Source: Eremophila alpestris peregrina
Lineage: Eukaryota > Chordata > Aves > Passeriformes > Alaudidae
Assembly: GCA_009792885.1 (NCBI GenBank)
Contig: WMCF01000006.1
Span: 2,231,746 to 2,295,745 of the forward strand
Direction: 5' to 3'
DNA length: 64,000 nucleotides
Part shown: positions 52,123-64,000 of the stretch, piece after piece
Layout: each line of letters opens with the position of its first letter
How positions within the stretch are numbered: position 1 is the stretch's first letter
Position numbers and translations under genes: made by a program
The notes under the pieces: model-generated
Told to the model about the DNA's origin: nothing
What the model saw: only the letters and a program-made list of their open reading frames with translations
Database searches by the model: none

Positions 52123-55100
52123 TAAAGCTATTTCAGAGATGAACTCTGCAACATTTCTAAAACTCTTTGTTCATCTGAGATCAAAGATCACTTTTAAGTG
52201 CAAGTATCAATCATTGAAAAGAAATTTAGGAACTGATAAATATTGAGGTGCCTTTTTTTAAATTCAGCTGAAATTCAAGGAACTTTCTGATACCTAACAG
52301 AATCAACTACCTCCAAATTCATTCAGAGTTTAAAGAACATATCAAGACAGACCTGCTGCAGATGAAAACTGCAGCTTTAGCTTTATTTCATACCTTGTGA
52401 GCTTTTCCACTTCACCTAACACATGTTCTTACAGGGTAAATCTCATTCTATAGTTTAAACAATTATTAGCTAAAAAGGAAAGAAATTATTGTAGTGAGTA
52501 TAGTCTTTAGTCTTGAAATTGGTTCTGATATATGTGAGAGAGCTGTGCAGTGAATGGCAAGATTAGTTTGTAACTATCTTTTGTTAGCTGAGCTTTGCCT
52601 CAGGGTTAGCTAAAAAGAAATAAGGAAATACACCAACTATGGTACAAAATAATTTTTTGTCACTTATAGCTCTTCTCCTTCACCTGTTAAGTTTTTTCCA
52701 CTGAATCTTTAAGGGTATATTATTGCCACTTTTCTCTTTTAATTTTTCCCTTTTCCCTTTTCCCAGAGGGCTGTTTCTCTGAGCAATGTGCATGTGTGCC
52801 TGTTGGGACATCCAGAGCATTTCTTTGCTGCTGTGTCTGAAAACTCTTTACACTTATCTCTGTTAATTGCCAGCAACTTAAGTAACAACAAATATTGCCC
52901 TTCACATCTTTTCATCTTTCCCCACTTCTAGGGCAGTTTTGGTGCCAAAAGGATGCACAAAGTTATGCTCTTAAGCTGTCAGTTTACCATTTCCTTTTAG
53001 CCTCATTGAGGGCTAGTGGCTTCCACTGTTTCCAAGCATGGGGTAGTTTAGTTATTCCTTGGGGGAAGTCATTCAGAATATCTCACAGGTTTGATATTAC
53101 TAGTAATGGCACGTGGATTAAAAAACTACTGTGAAATACCAATTGAAAAGAATACTTGCATCTAGAATTCTGAAGCCTTATTGTTGCCAGACATCCTAAG
53201 AGTAGTAACAACTTCTATGTTTTTATGGAATTTTATTTAGATATGTGTATCTGTGTGTGCATAGACCTAGGTGTGTGCCTACAGAAATAGATAAACAACC
53301 TTTTCTTAAACCCCCCATATTTCATTCTGAAATATGTAATCAAAATCATTTATTTTACCAAAATGTCACATGTATTTATCAAAAGTCATTCAAATATCAA
53401 ACTTAGTTTGGTTTGCATTCCCCAGGCTTTGGCTTAGGTAAGTACCAAGATATTAATATACCTGGCACTTTTAAAATATAGTGGAACACACATATTTCAG
53501 AGTCATCACAATTACTCTGTGATTTCTGCAAAATGTAAAGTGATGGAAATTTTGAATCACACAGTGACATTGCACAAATTAGAAGAGAAAATTTAATTTT
53601 TGTCTTAGACTGAAGTAGATATTTAGATCCTAACTGGGATTTCACATTGTATTTTCTCAAAGTGTCACTTGGAAATCAGTAAATTTATCTTTGTAACAGG
53701 GAGAAATAACTTTTTTCCGCAAGCAAAGCAATCAAAGTGAAAGAAGATTGTACAGTGGAATAAGGCTATGTTTTGTGCCCTGTGCAATTTCACTTGTCAT
53801 ATAAAAGTGGTTAATATAGGTGCAGCATTGCAAGCTCAGAGCATAAGAAACTTTTTGAAGATGACATGGATGCTGTGTTGGATTTTGGAGAAATGACTTT
53901 AACAACAGTTTCTCCTTTCTTTTTTCCCCTGCTTCAGTCCCCCAAGACATTGTGAAACCTGTATATCTGGATTGTGGTATCCCTCAGAATGAAATCCCAA
54001 ACATTCAGAGTTTATTAGCCCCACACAAACAAATCAATAAAAAAGTAGCAAAGTTCTGACCATGGAAAAGAAACCATTGACCTAATCCTCTTTGCACCAT
54101 TTGAAAGTAGGACTCCGTTTTCACAGCTTATTACTCCATTTTGTTGAGAATAGTAACTGGACTGAATACTTTAATAAAAAACCAATCACTTACACTTTTT
54201 AAAAACTCTTCAGCTTGATATTTTTTCTGATAGATAAAATTTTATACTGTAAAAAAAACCAGACCAGATGGACAACATTTGAACTTCCAATGCAACGCAA
54301 AGATGCCCATTACTATCTACTAATAAAAGAGAAGAGTTTCCATCATTCATGATCATCAATTTATTCTACCTATAAAATGATTGACTACAAAATCCAGATA
54401 TTTTTCAAAAGGCAATCCATTTTAAGCTTTTAGAGAAGGTTATATTTGGCATTATCTTCTTTGTAAGTATACAGATGAGAAAATCAGTCTTCTTCTTGTG
54501 TATCTCTTTTTAATGACTCTGGATTCCCTAATAATTATGGAATTCTGGGAGATTTAATGAAAAACGAAACAAGTAGGGAAAACACAGTGCTAAAAGAGTA
54601 ATCTTCACTGAGTTCTCCCCCTTCCTTTTGTTTCTTACAGAAACACCACAAACAGAAAGTCACAATCTCATTTGTTATGCATCTGTCTACTTTTATCACT
54701 GCTTCATTTTACATCTCAGCCGGCCTTGCTATCCTGAAAAATACACCTGCATAAAACCTGCAAGGAACAGAGAAAATACATAAGTAGGGGTGAAAAATGT
54801 AAAGAGAGCACTCTGCACTCCTATCACACCTTTTAGCATCCATCCATTTGAGGTCTCTTGTGATACATTCACCCTTTCACTGTGTAAAAGGCTGAGGAAA
54901 AGCTGCAGTGATAGTAGAATCCAAGATGAATATCAAGGAGGCCAGGACTAAGAGGAGAGCAACATTAAGAACTCCCATGGGAATAAAGGTCACAGAAAAA
55001 GAAGGAGAGTTTAAATAGAGCAGTATGGAGCAATCAGTCAGACAAGTTCCTGCATCAGAGTGGTCTTTGAAAAGCAAATGATAGGAAAGGAACATGTAAA

Positions 55101-56569
55101 AAAGAACATAAAGAAAGCATTTTGCAAAGATGTTTCTCATTATTGTTGTGTTTGCAAACCTGAGCAAATCAAGATATTGTTTTATAATAAAGCCAAACAG
55201 GTTTTTCTTCAGAATGTGATTAAAAAAAATGTAGAGGAAGCTAGTTTATGTTTTCCTAAAGGGCAATGCATATATTCTTGAGCCCATTACTGGGTTCACA
55301 TACCTAGAGAATATCTAATGTGTCTTCAACCAGAAGCTGCATGGCAGGAACAGAGTAATTTCCTTCTGAGAGCAAATGACTATGTCCTGACCCTCCATAA
55401 AATTATTCTTTTGTCTACTGCCATGTTTTCCATTTCCTTATTGTACCAAAAATATTATTGCTGCCACCATCTTCCATCATTAATCATCCAATTAATGAAG
55501 AGACGTAAGACTGAGGCATCTGATCCCATGTTGTGCTTCTGCAGATGGACTATAAAGGTAAGGAAAACCGGGGGCTAGTTTCAAAGAAGTGGTCTTAGAA
55601 GTAGGAAAAGGACCAGGAAAGAAAAAGGTGAAGACCCTGGCTAGAGGAAAGATCGTAGAAGTTGTGGGATTCTGGAGATGCGGGAGATGCAGGGAGACAA
55701 ACCCTAGGGATGGACGGGTTGCAAAATAGTCCTGGGACTGAACCATGAGTGTGGAATGACATGATTTCTGACTGAACTTCCCAGACCAGCAGTGACAACC
55801 TTGCTGAGAAGGGAAGTTAAGAACTAGTGAACAGAGCACCAAGGAGAGTGAGCCATGGAGTATATGGGATAGACAAATATGATAAAAGCTCTCTTCTCAT
55901 AGATTGTTAAATAAATCTCAGTATCCAGAACCACTATGGGTTGCCTCTTATTTTGTCCTGCCTCTGACTACTAGCACCAGAGCTGATTGGTTTAGAGTTT
56001 GAATAGATAACGGTATATTCTTTAGCAGCTGCTGCTATGACTGCAATTAAACTTCACCCAAAAAGACCAAATTATCTGAAATATCCATTTCTTAATGCAG
56101 CAGCCTAAAAATGTTTATATTTTAAAGTGAAATTATTATACTTTTTAACATTATTTGATATTTTGTATTTATTTTTTCATAGATATATGTAATTTTTCTT
56201 AATTTTTTACTATTATCTCCTTTTTTAAAGCTTACATCCATTCCACTAGTCTGAAACCCTGCAGACTACTTTTGGAAGCTGCCTTTTTATACATCTCCCA
56301 GTAGGCAGGCAACTCCTGAAACCTGCAAGTGAGAGATCCCCTTCTCAGCTGATGGCAGCACGCTGACTACCTATAGCTTTCTGACCCTGTTTCCACAGAA
56401 ACCACCAGAACTTGTTAACTTTAAGCAATCTTATTTTGAATGAATAATGGAATGTTTTTAACTTAAACAATATCACTTTTAGGGTAGAAAATGCTGATCT
56501 TTTTTCTTTAATTTTGCATGGCGTGCCTCCAAGCTATTTTGTGTTTCTTTGTAATCCAATTTTCTTCTC

Positions 56570-56598
56570 TTTTTTTTTTTTTTTTTGTTTGTTTGTTT
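56570..56598 (+). repeat. T17 run followed by (GTTT)n
   Basis: Seventeen T residues (56570-56586), then GTTTGTTTGTTTTT. It is a simple repeat. Confidence 0.92.
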
Positions 56599-58334
56599 TT
56601 AATGGTAGGACTTACATAAAGATTACTGAATTAATTAGTTGGTGAGATATGTGGTCTGCCCCTAGTAACACAGAAGTCTGAAGTTTCAAAAGAGCAAGTT
56701 AATTTTAAACCCAGATTCAGCTAGTGTTGCTTTGGCATGGACAGAATGATGAATAATGGCACGTAGAATTATAAAAGAAAGCAATAAAATGGACACCCAA
56801 GCCTCATTAACTTCAGTTGTTATTGAGGATAAATATATTACACAATACCTCCAATAAACTGAAACATCTCCATATGTAAGTACATTTTCCCCCAAGTATC
56901 TCTGCATGGATGTTTGGGATCTCACTTCTTTCAATTTTTAGCTTAAATTTATGGGCCTATTTGTTCTTTTGAATATTACATCTTCTAGTTTTTAGAACTT
57001 TACAATTCTTGGGGTTTTTTTTTTTGGGTTTTTTTATTTTCCCCTCCAGAAATCACACGGTTTAATTACAGATGCATTTGAAGTATGATCACACTTCACA
57101 TGCAACCACATACACTTACCCCTAGCAAAAGACCAGTCCTGTGCTCTCTGTGACCCTGTCTCCTTTCTCAACAGGTTCTTCTGGTACCTTCACTTCCCAT
57201 TACCACCCTTCTCCTTTCTCTCACACATCTAAATATTTTATGAAGAGTTGCCTAAGGTGCCAAAGCAATTTGCACAACTCATCTTTACTTTCATCACTTT
57301 TTGTGATGACCTTTACTATCATCACAGAAGACTTGGCCAGTCAAAGAGTAGATAGTGCTCCAGTAATGTTGCAAGAAGACAGAGAAATTGGAAATACTGA
57401 TGTTTTATCTATCTCTCTTGGCACATAGCTGCCTTCTTAGGTGGACACTGACAATACCCCCTCCACCTTTGTCATTCATTTTAGCAAAACAACTAAATTT
57501 CTTGGATGTTGTCTCAGAATGGAGACATCCCATTTGTCTTCTCCTTATAACCTTATCTGTTTTAGTTAGATTCAACTTCTGCATAGTGAATGGGATCAGA
57601 ACTACACCTATCCTAAAAATGACATTTTGGGGATGGTGCTTCATGCAACTGTTTTAGTAATCTTGGCTTTTACTGGCTGTTACAAGTGAGGTCTTTTATC
57701 GTGTGTACACCATTTTCATGCATACAATGTATGGTTAACTACAACATGTGATTTTCTTCTTTTTTAATTTCCAGATATCACATTTCATAGAAGAAATTCT
57801 TATTATTAAGTCCTGAGTAGATAATCTTACATTCTGCACTGTAGCATACCATAGAGATTTTAGAATTTCAATAATTTAGTTCTTCTAATATACTCTTATG
57901 TTTTCCCTCTGGATCAATGATGCACCTTCAACAACTACAATTTTTGCATCACTAATTTTTTTTTTTTTTTGCCAATGTACTTAATTACAATATTAACATT
58001 AATAGGATTGGCCACAAGAAAATAACAGATACTATTCTCAGACAAGGAAGCCCTACCTCAATTCACTAAAAAATATTGAATGCAAATCAAATAAAAGTAT
58101 TTGAGAGTTATTAACATATAAATGAGAAGCAGGGAAATGTAAGCATACCACACTGTGTCTTGCTGAAAGGCATGACCACCACGACTTATAAAATTTAAAG
58201 AATGGTAACATTTAACGGTGTCCGTTGGGGCTCTTATGCTTTGGTGATTACTAAGGAGAATTTGGAGCCCTTTTTACACAGCCTATGAGTCTATATTAAA
58301 ATAAACAGGTTAATAAAACAGAATAAAAGAGCTG

Positions 58335-58340
58335 TAACAG
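58335..58340 (+). repeat. Target-site duplication TAACAG (left copy)
   Basis: TAACAG immediately precedes the TG at 58341 and is repeated exactly at 59003-59008 after the terminal CA of the LTR. Confidence 0.9.
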
Positions 58341-58486
58341 TGTGGGAGTTGCGTGCCCTCCGAGGGACGCCAAAATGTCGGAGTTATCTCTCCTGAGATT
58401 AACCCCAACAATGTAAAATCTTTCTCCTCACCGGCCCATGCTTGAAAGAAGGAGTCAGAGAACGTCTGGGTTGCGGACTGCAGATG

Positions 58487-58492
58487 TTTATT
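58487..58492 (-). promoter_or_regulatory. LTR poly(A) signal AATAAA
   Basis: AATAAA on the minus strand inside the R region of the solo LTR. The overlapping 6-bp stem AGATGT (58482-58487) / ACATCT (58495-58500) places most of it in a 7-base loop. Confidence 0.75.
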
Positions 58493-58585
58493 TTACATCT
58501 TATCTCTAAGTTCTTTCTTTGTCCAGCGTGATGTTCACAGGCAGCTGGAAAGATGGATTCTCCCCCGCCCACGACAGCACCTGAA

Positions 58586-58593
58586 CTTTTATA
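58586..58593 (-). promoter_or_regulatory. LTR TATA box TATAAAAG
   Basis: Consensus TATA box on the minus strand, positioned about 95 bases upstream of the AATAAA in the same LTR. It marks the end of U3. Present activity cannot be judged. Confidence 0.75.
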
Positions 58594-59002
58594 ATCTAAA
58601 TTACGTAACATTGTTTTTCTCTAAACACCAATAACTAAAACCCATGTCATGCAGTGAAATTTTACCTTTACCAATCTTAAGAACCCAACACCCTTTGCAA
58701 AAAGGAAGAGGAAGAGAAAGACAGGAAAATGTGCTCCTTATCAATTTATCTGCCACCATCTTAACTACATTCATGTCTATGTAATAAAATATAAAACTAT
58801 TTCTACACACCCAGTGACATAACAAAATCACACAAATCAAACCTTTGTGACCTCCAAATCCTCTGACAACCCTGACAGTGCTTTTTCCATGGGCTGAGAC
58901 CCAAAGCCTCCACTGTTTCAGGCACAGGCCAGGGAGGATCACTCCCCCTGTCCAGACTCCTGCACATCCAGGAGAACCAGAGAAATACTCTGGTTCACCA
59001 CA

Positions 59003-59008
59003 TAACAG
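59003..59008 (+). repeat. Target-site duplication TAACAG (right copy)
   Basis: Exact partner of TAACAG at 58335-58340, directly after the LTR terminus. Confidence 0.9.
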
Positions 59009-62000
59009 AGGATCTATGTGTTTTAAGCTAGAGCTGCCTGAACAGTGATATAAAAGGTAACTAGTAAATTCTGAAGTTCATAGTGCAAGTCACAACAACA
59101 TTCAAGGTATGGCAAAGATCAATACAAAGTATAATATCTTATTTTTTGATAATGGCAAATAATTCATATTGAATTAGTTCAGTAAAATACTGTGTTAGGC
59201 ATATCCACTGCTGCTTTACCATATGGTAAGCAGTGCATTCATCATATTCTAGAGAGCTTCACAGAGATTGCATTTCCCTTGATGTGATGCACATTTCCAA
59301 TTTCTACTGATCCAGTGGAGGCTTTTAGAGCAGACATAAGTTTTAGGGGCTACATCCACGCCATTTAAATAAACTATGACCAAGAACGTTCCTGGGCATT
59401 GAAGACGATCAATAAAGAAATGTCCACATAATTAGGGTAGCAAATTCTTTCACTCCCCAAGCGGGCTGTGTGCCTACTATCCTACTGAGGGTGACCCCTG
59501 AGGTGTTTTATCTGTCACAGGTGACTGAAAATTGCTTGAAAAAGTGACAGATTGAATGGACCAAATACATGCTGGAGTGTGACCTAGCAAACTGCGAGGA
59601 CAGACAGTAATTTTCTTAACTGCAGGGATTTGTTCCCACATTAATCTCCTAGGTGAGATGTAGCACAAGTCTGCTGTAGCCCATGGTGACCATGTGGGAG
59701 GTTCTCCACATTCTTTGGGGACATCATGGCCATGGAGATGGCACATAGGAGAGACCAGATCACTTCAAAGTCCCCATCATGGTGCAGCCATTCCTGGGCT
59801 CATGATGGTTCTGCAGTTCCTGGCGCCAACCCAGCAGCTGATGTCCTGTCCCCATGGAGGTGCCTGAGGACTGTGGCTGGGGTCATCATCCTGGTGCACA
59901 GGGATCTGTTCCAGCCCCTGTGATGATGACAATGCCCTAATTGTGACTCAGAAGAATAAAAGAAATGCTTCAAATTTGGGAAAAATTTATTTAGCTCTGA
60001 AGTGGTGACACAAAGTCAGAATATTTCTGAGTTGATTTCTAAATTTATATGAAAGTCAGCACTTAAAATTTCCATCTTGATTTCTAGTTCAGATGAGAAG
60101 GTTCCTACAAGTAGAAAAATGCCTTATTTCTCAGTTCTATCCATAACTGAGGTTTAAAAGACCAGAGAATAAAAGGAAAATGTCTATCTATGATAAGAGA
60201 GGAAATTCAGTAAACAAAAATATCTATTAAAAAAAATATGGCTAAAAAAATTCCTGGAGGAATAACAGATGAGTCATTCCCAAACTATATTTTGTTTCTG
60301 AACCAAGTCCTTATAACTGGTATATAACCCCAGCCTTTTCTCAGCCACCCCTCCACATAGACCCTTCAGGATCTTTATGAGTTTTCTTAGTTTCTGCACC
60401 ACCTACAATCCTGCACGTAACTTTCTAGTAAATTACAGTGAAAATGAATACTAATGAAATACAAATATGTTGTCTACTGTTAGCAAAATTAATTAGGCTT
60501 ACACATATGCAGTGAAAAGTGAAAGGAAATATATATATATTCTTAAATTAGTTCATATCAATTAAAAGAAAATATATTCTCAGAGAATCCAAAATTTTCC
60601 TATGAATACCAAGCTAAGAAATGTATTTTGAATGACAGAATGCAAAACTCTTGCTACTTGAAAGGCTCTTTTGATGTCGTTTCCATGTAGCTTGACTGCA
60701 AAAATGTTCTCTTTCCATGAAGGCTTGTACCTCTCCTTTTTCCTTTCCCTCAAAGGGCTTCCTAGGTGGAGTTTGGAGTATCGAAAAGAATTGCTCTCAG
60801 GTTTCTGCCAAGGAAATGCAAATGAGCCTTCAAGGCCCCCCATTGCTAGGTTCTGCATACACATGTAGTAAAGATTTAAACTACAAGGGCTTGACCCTGC
60901 AAATACTGCCACAGCTGCTGCTTAACTTTGTGAATTTTAATAGGTCCTTTGAATTAGGTGGTAAAACCAGACAGGTAGGTAAAAGGATGGAAGCCTGGTT
61001 TAGACCACTCAGGGAAGCAAAAAGGAATACGAAGACAAAGATGTGCAACTTGATAAGCTGTTATTATGTAATTTAGTTACTAAGCTACTATTTTGATGTA
61101 AAATTCTTTGGAACAGAGATTGTGTTCTTATGTCTGCCACTTTCTGATCTGTAACAGGAATTATTCATACAAAGAAACCATTTATACAAAGAGCCTTATA
61201 TACTTCCTCCGTAAAGAAAAAAACATTTTTGAATCAAACTGCGTCTTGGCCCAGAACTTCTCAAATATTTTGTTCTCTTGCCAGACAATATAAAATCTAC
61301 ACTGATTAAAAGCTTGCCCATTTAAAGTGTATACCTATAAATGCATATGACAAGCAGTGTGCCTTCTGAGAGTAAAGGCTTTTTATAAAAGACAATTAAA
61401 AATAGCAAATAAGACTCATTCTGTGAACATTAAATTGCTAAAATTCAAGTGAGGGTCAAGACTGGAAACCTAATCATTAGGAAATAACATATTATTGCAA
61501 TGGAACATTGTTTAACTATCCATACCAAAACCAGTTTTTGTTCAGAAAAAAATATTTTAGACATGAAGTACAACCTTGCTTTATAAACAAATATTAGATT
61601 TCCAAGTAAAAATGCTCAGAGTTCAGTTGATACAATTAAGTTTCTGACCCATACAATATTCCGATTTGTTTGAAATAATGTCTTTCCAATGAAACATATT
61701 TCATTTTTTATATAACACCATTTCTAGAGATTTTATTCCTTCAATTTTCCTACTCAATAATATTGTTTCCTGCAGGGAAGAAAAGACAAATTCTATTTAT
61801 ATCTTCCAACAAACAAAGTTGTTATAGATCTTATTATATGTAATTCTTATATTCTTTTCATAGAATATAATTTTTGTTCTTCAGGTACTAGAAAGTAACT
61901 TTTAGTTGACAATCTGGCATGCTGTTTAGAAGATTTTTTTTTTTTTTTGTGGTAATAAAGCTATTGCTACCTTATAATCCTATATTTTCTTTTCTTTGTA

Positions 62001-64000
62001 CTTTTGGTGTATCAAGAGCTTTCTCTTGGCTAACATTAATGACACATTTGCACCATCTACTAATAAAAATATATATAAAATAAATTCTATCGGTTCAATT
62101 AATGCACACGCACTTTTGAAAATTACCAGGATAACATAAATCAGCTTACCTTAGATGACAATCTATTACCTATTATTTATATCATTTTTAAGGCAGAAAT
62201 TACTTCCTTCTAAAAAGTTATTCTGTATTGAACATCACAAAAATGGCAGCTGCTAGTATATATATGTGTCAGCTGCCTATTTTGAAAGTAATTCACCTGA
62301 TGTCACTGAAATAGATGAAACATTAAAGAATGACCCACATTCAGAACCTGCCATTTAGGTGTGTAAAAACATGCATGGTAAAGGGAAATACAAGAAATTA
62401 TATGAAAAGGTTTTGTGTGTACAGTTTTGTTGTCCCAGAAGTGGGACCTGTATCAGTATGGCAGTGATGTTTTATTTCCACACAGTCAAGCAGCAGTTAT
62501 TTTGCCAAATGCACTGCAGCTGTCAGAGAGCTGATAAAACCAGAAATTCTTTCCTTGTTTTATAGTACTTTAAGATTTAATGTTTTTTGGGGGATTAGGA
62601 AAATACAAAAGCAGTTTGTTTATTAAAACTTGTGTTGAATAAGTAACTTCAGTCCCAGATATATTTTTTTCCAAATAGGAAAAGGTATCTTTTCGAATAT
62701 TAGAACTATTTCAAGAGTTGAGGATTTCTCTTAGCATTAAGAGGATAAAATTAAATTCTTGTTCTTTTGACTTTGTTGTGGGATTTGAACCTGGAGATTT
62801 TATGTGCTATGTGATGTTCAGTCCTCCTGTGTGAAAAGACAGTTCCTTACTAGCCAAACATATTTTGAGCTATTTTTCTATTCTTGGCATTTGAATGCAT
62901 TCAGAGACCTCCTATGATTAGGAACTAGCAAGAACTGGAAAATGGACCTTTCAGAGTCCATAGAAATCCCAGCTCCTGATTGTATCTGTTAGCTAGTTGT
63001 GGACAAAATATTCTAATTTACTTTTAATTTTAAAGAATCTCAAACCCACCAAAAAAAATAGTTTTCTTTCCATAAACAAAAGTAAATAACAACAAACTTC
63101 CTGGAGTTTTGCTGAAAACATTTTTTCTGGCCCCTTATACAGCCAGTGATCAGCTGCTTCAAATGAAGGCGTGCAACCTCTTTTATTTATTTGTTTGTTG
63201 GATTTTTTTTTTTTCTGGGGTGTACTGGTTTAGATAATTAGCTTTTTATTTGTCCATCTTTGTACTGGGTATCAAGATACAGTTTTAGACTTGGCCAGTG
63301 TCATACATTACCTATGTAGACTTATTTTACATTCAGGACATGGAGATATACTGATAGATTGTTATGAATCATACATAAAGATGAAAAGCATAAATATTTA
63401 ACACATGAGGCCGGAAAAAAAGTAAGAATAAGACAAATTAAAGGCCTAAGGGTTGCAGTCAGAATGTATCTGAAAATAGGATGAATTTTGGAAGGAGGAT
63501 GTAGGACAAAATAACATATACACAGGCCAACTAACATTAAATTGAGTTGGCAAAAAAAGAAATGCAACAATGGAAGCCTTGGAGTAAAGGAGAAAGAAAT
63601 AAAAAAACTTTACTTCCTCAACCAAAACACAAAGGCTAGAGGCTGGGAAAGAGAGTAAGGAGGGGACTGTATGCAACCTTTATGAAGAAACTGTTTAGCC
63701 TTTTTTTTTTGTGGGATAAAGAGGTTATGGTTATTTCACCAATTCACCAAGCTGGCTCTGCACCAACTCTGCTGAGAACTGAAAAATGAAAGAAAAGCTG
63801 CCAAAGTTACCTCATTCAGTCTGTGAAGTACAAGTGGGCACAAGGCACAGCTTTTGTAAGTAAGTAGAAAGACAAAAAGAGGCATTAGATCTAGCATGAA
63901 GTGTAAGATTTTCTTTAGAGAAAATGTTCTAAAATATTATTCTTCAAGAACTGTATAGAACAATCAGGTTCATCTGTGTTGTGAGAGAGTTTTTTACATC
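59009..64000. other. AT-rich non-coding DNA, no gene recognised
   Basis: No recognised gene. The segment at about 59450-59940 is less AT-rich and open on both strands (59477-59746 minus, 59726-59923 plus). It may be an unrecognised old repeat, but I can assign no family. A (TA)n stretch lies at about 60528-60541 and a 15-base T run at 61934-61948. Confidence 0.55.

Larger units (their letters stand above)
51641..58334. other. AT-rich non-coding DNA, no gene recognised
   Basis: No recognised gene. A G/T-rich tract lies at 51871-52122 and T runs at 56570-56586 and 57956-57970. The patch at about 55300-55860 is less AT-rich and open on the minus strand for 116 codons (55492-55842), but the peptide is unremarkable. 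The minus-strand frame at 54877-55167 encodes a hydrophobic stretch without a family signature. Confidence 0.55.
58341..59002 (-). mobile_element. Solo LTR of an endogenous retrovirus (662 bp)
   Basis: On the plus strand the element starts TGTGGGAGTTGC and ends GGTTCACCACA, with a perfect 6-bp duplication TAACAG on both sides. Regulatory signals are on the minus strand: TATAAAAG at 58586-58593 and AATAAA at 58487-58492, about 95 bases apart, which fits a U3-R-U5 order read from 59002 to 58341. The poly(A) signal sits largely in the loop of a short hairpin (AGATGT/ACATCT, 58482-58500), as in the poly(A) hairpins of many retroviruses. U3 would run from 59002 to about 58570 and U5 from about 58460 to 58341. 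The element is GC-richer than its flanks and no internal retroviral region adjoins it, so it is a solo LTR. The 6-bp duplication points to a class II ERV. Open frames inside it are incidental. Confidence 0.92.

Noticed and set aside
54877..55167. 96-codon minus-strand frame with hydrophobic segments
   Set aside because: Hydrophobic residues are expected from T-rich strands. There is no receptor or transporter signature, and no support beyond openness.
58341..58374. Minus-strand TGGCGTCCCT followed by a GC-rich stretch, resembling a tRNA-Asn primer-binding site next to an LTR end at 58376
   Set aside because: The exact TAACAG duplication places the LTR boundary at 58341, so this sequence lies inside U5 and not in an internal retroviral region. 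The similarity is treated as chance.
59477..59923. Two GC-richer open frames on opposite strands suspected to be an ERV remnant
   Set aside because: I could not identify any gag, pol or env motif or LTR ends, so no family is claimed.
1..64000. CRISPR arrays, bacterial-type operons, riboswitches, tRNA or rRNA genes
   Set aside because: No spaced direct repeats, no cloverleaf-forming A/B-box pairs noticed, and composition and repeats indicate vertebrate nuclear DNA.

Overview
This is AT-rich vertebrate nuclear DNA, most likely from a bird. The main evidence is a set of degraded CR1 LINE copies whose 3' ends carry the 8-bp terminal repeat (ATTCTATG / ATTCTGTG) typical of avian CR1. Two solo retroviral LTRs with perfect 6-bp target-site duplications fit a bird, and songbirds are rich in such elements. 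I cannot name the species. No complete protein-coding gene, rRNA or tRNA is recognisable. The longest open frames (up to about 160 codons) resemble no family I recognise, except two that are remnants of the CR1 reverse transcriptase. The window reads as a gene desert or the interior of a very large intron.

Layout. 1-11.3 kb: single-copy AT-rich DNA with homopolymer runs, including a 17-base G run at 4251. 11.3-18.0 kb: a short CR1 3' end, then unassigned DNA with one non-coding-conservation-like patch. 18.06-18.47 kb: a GC-richer LTR-like block with a strong hairpin. 19.16-19.73 kb: a complete plus-strand solo LTR. 20.5-21.5 kb: two CR1 fragments in opposite orientations. 21.5-28.5 kb: unassigned DNA with a G/T-rich low-complexity tract that includes the single N at 25579, a compound TA/CA microsatellite and two adjacent perfect AT palindromes. 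28.46-28.94 kb: the longest uninterrupted CR1 3' region. 28.9-43.4 kb: mostly unassigned, with an old CR1 at 35.9-36.3 kb, a compact GC-rich block at 39.2-39.5 kb and several small hairpins or duplications. 43.4 kb: a CR1 3' end. 44.5-45.1 kb: a possible LTR. 49.7-51.6 kb: a CR1 cluster in which a plus-strand copy with seven tandem octamers sits between minus-strand CR1 sequence, including remnants of reverse-transcriptase ORF2. 51.6-58.3 kb: unassigned. 58.34-59.00 kb: a complete minus-strand solo LTR with TATA box, poly(A) signal and 6-bp duplication. 59-64 kb: unassigned.

There is no operon-like or pathway logic. The recognisable content is fossil retroelements in non-coding DNA, and I found no convincing new biological system. 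The points most worth a second look are the two intact solo LTRs, the nested CR1 cluster, the paired AT palindromes, the GC-rich block flanked by a 6-bp direct repeat, and a few exon-like open stretches with plausible splice acceptors.
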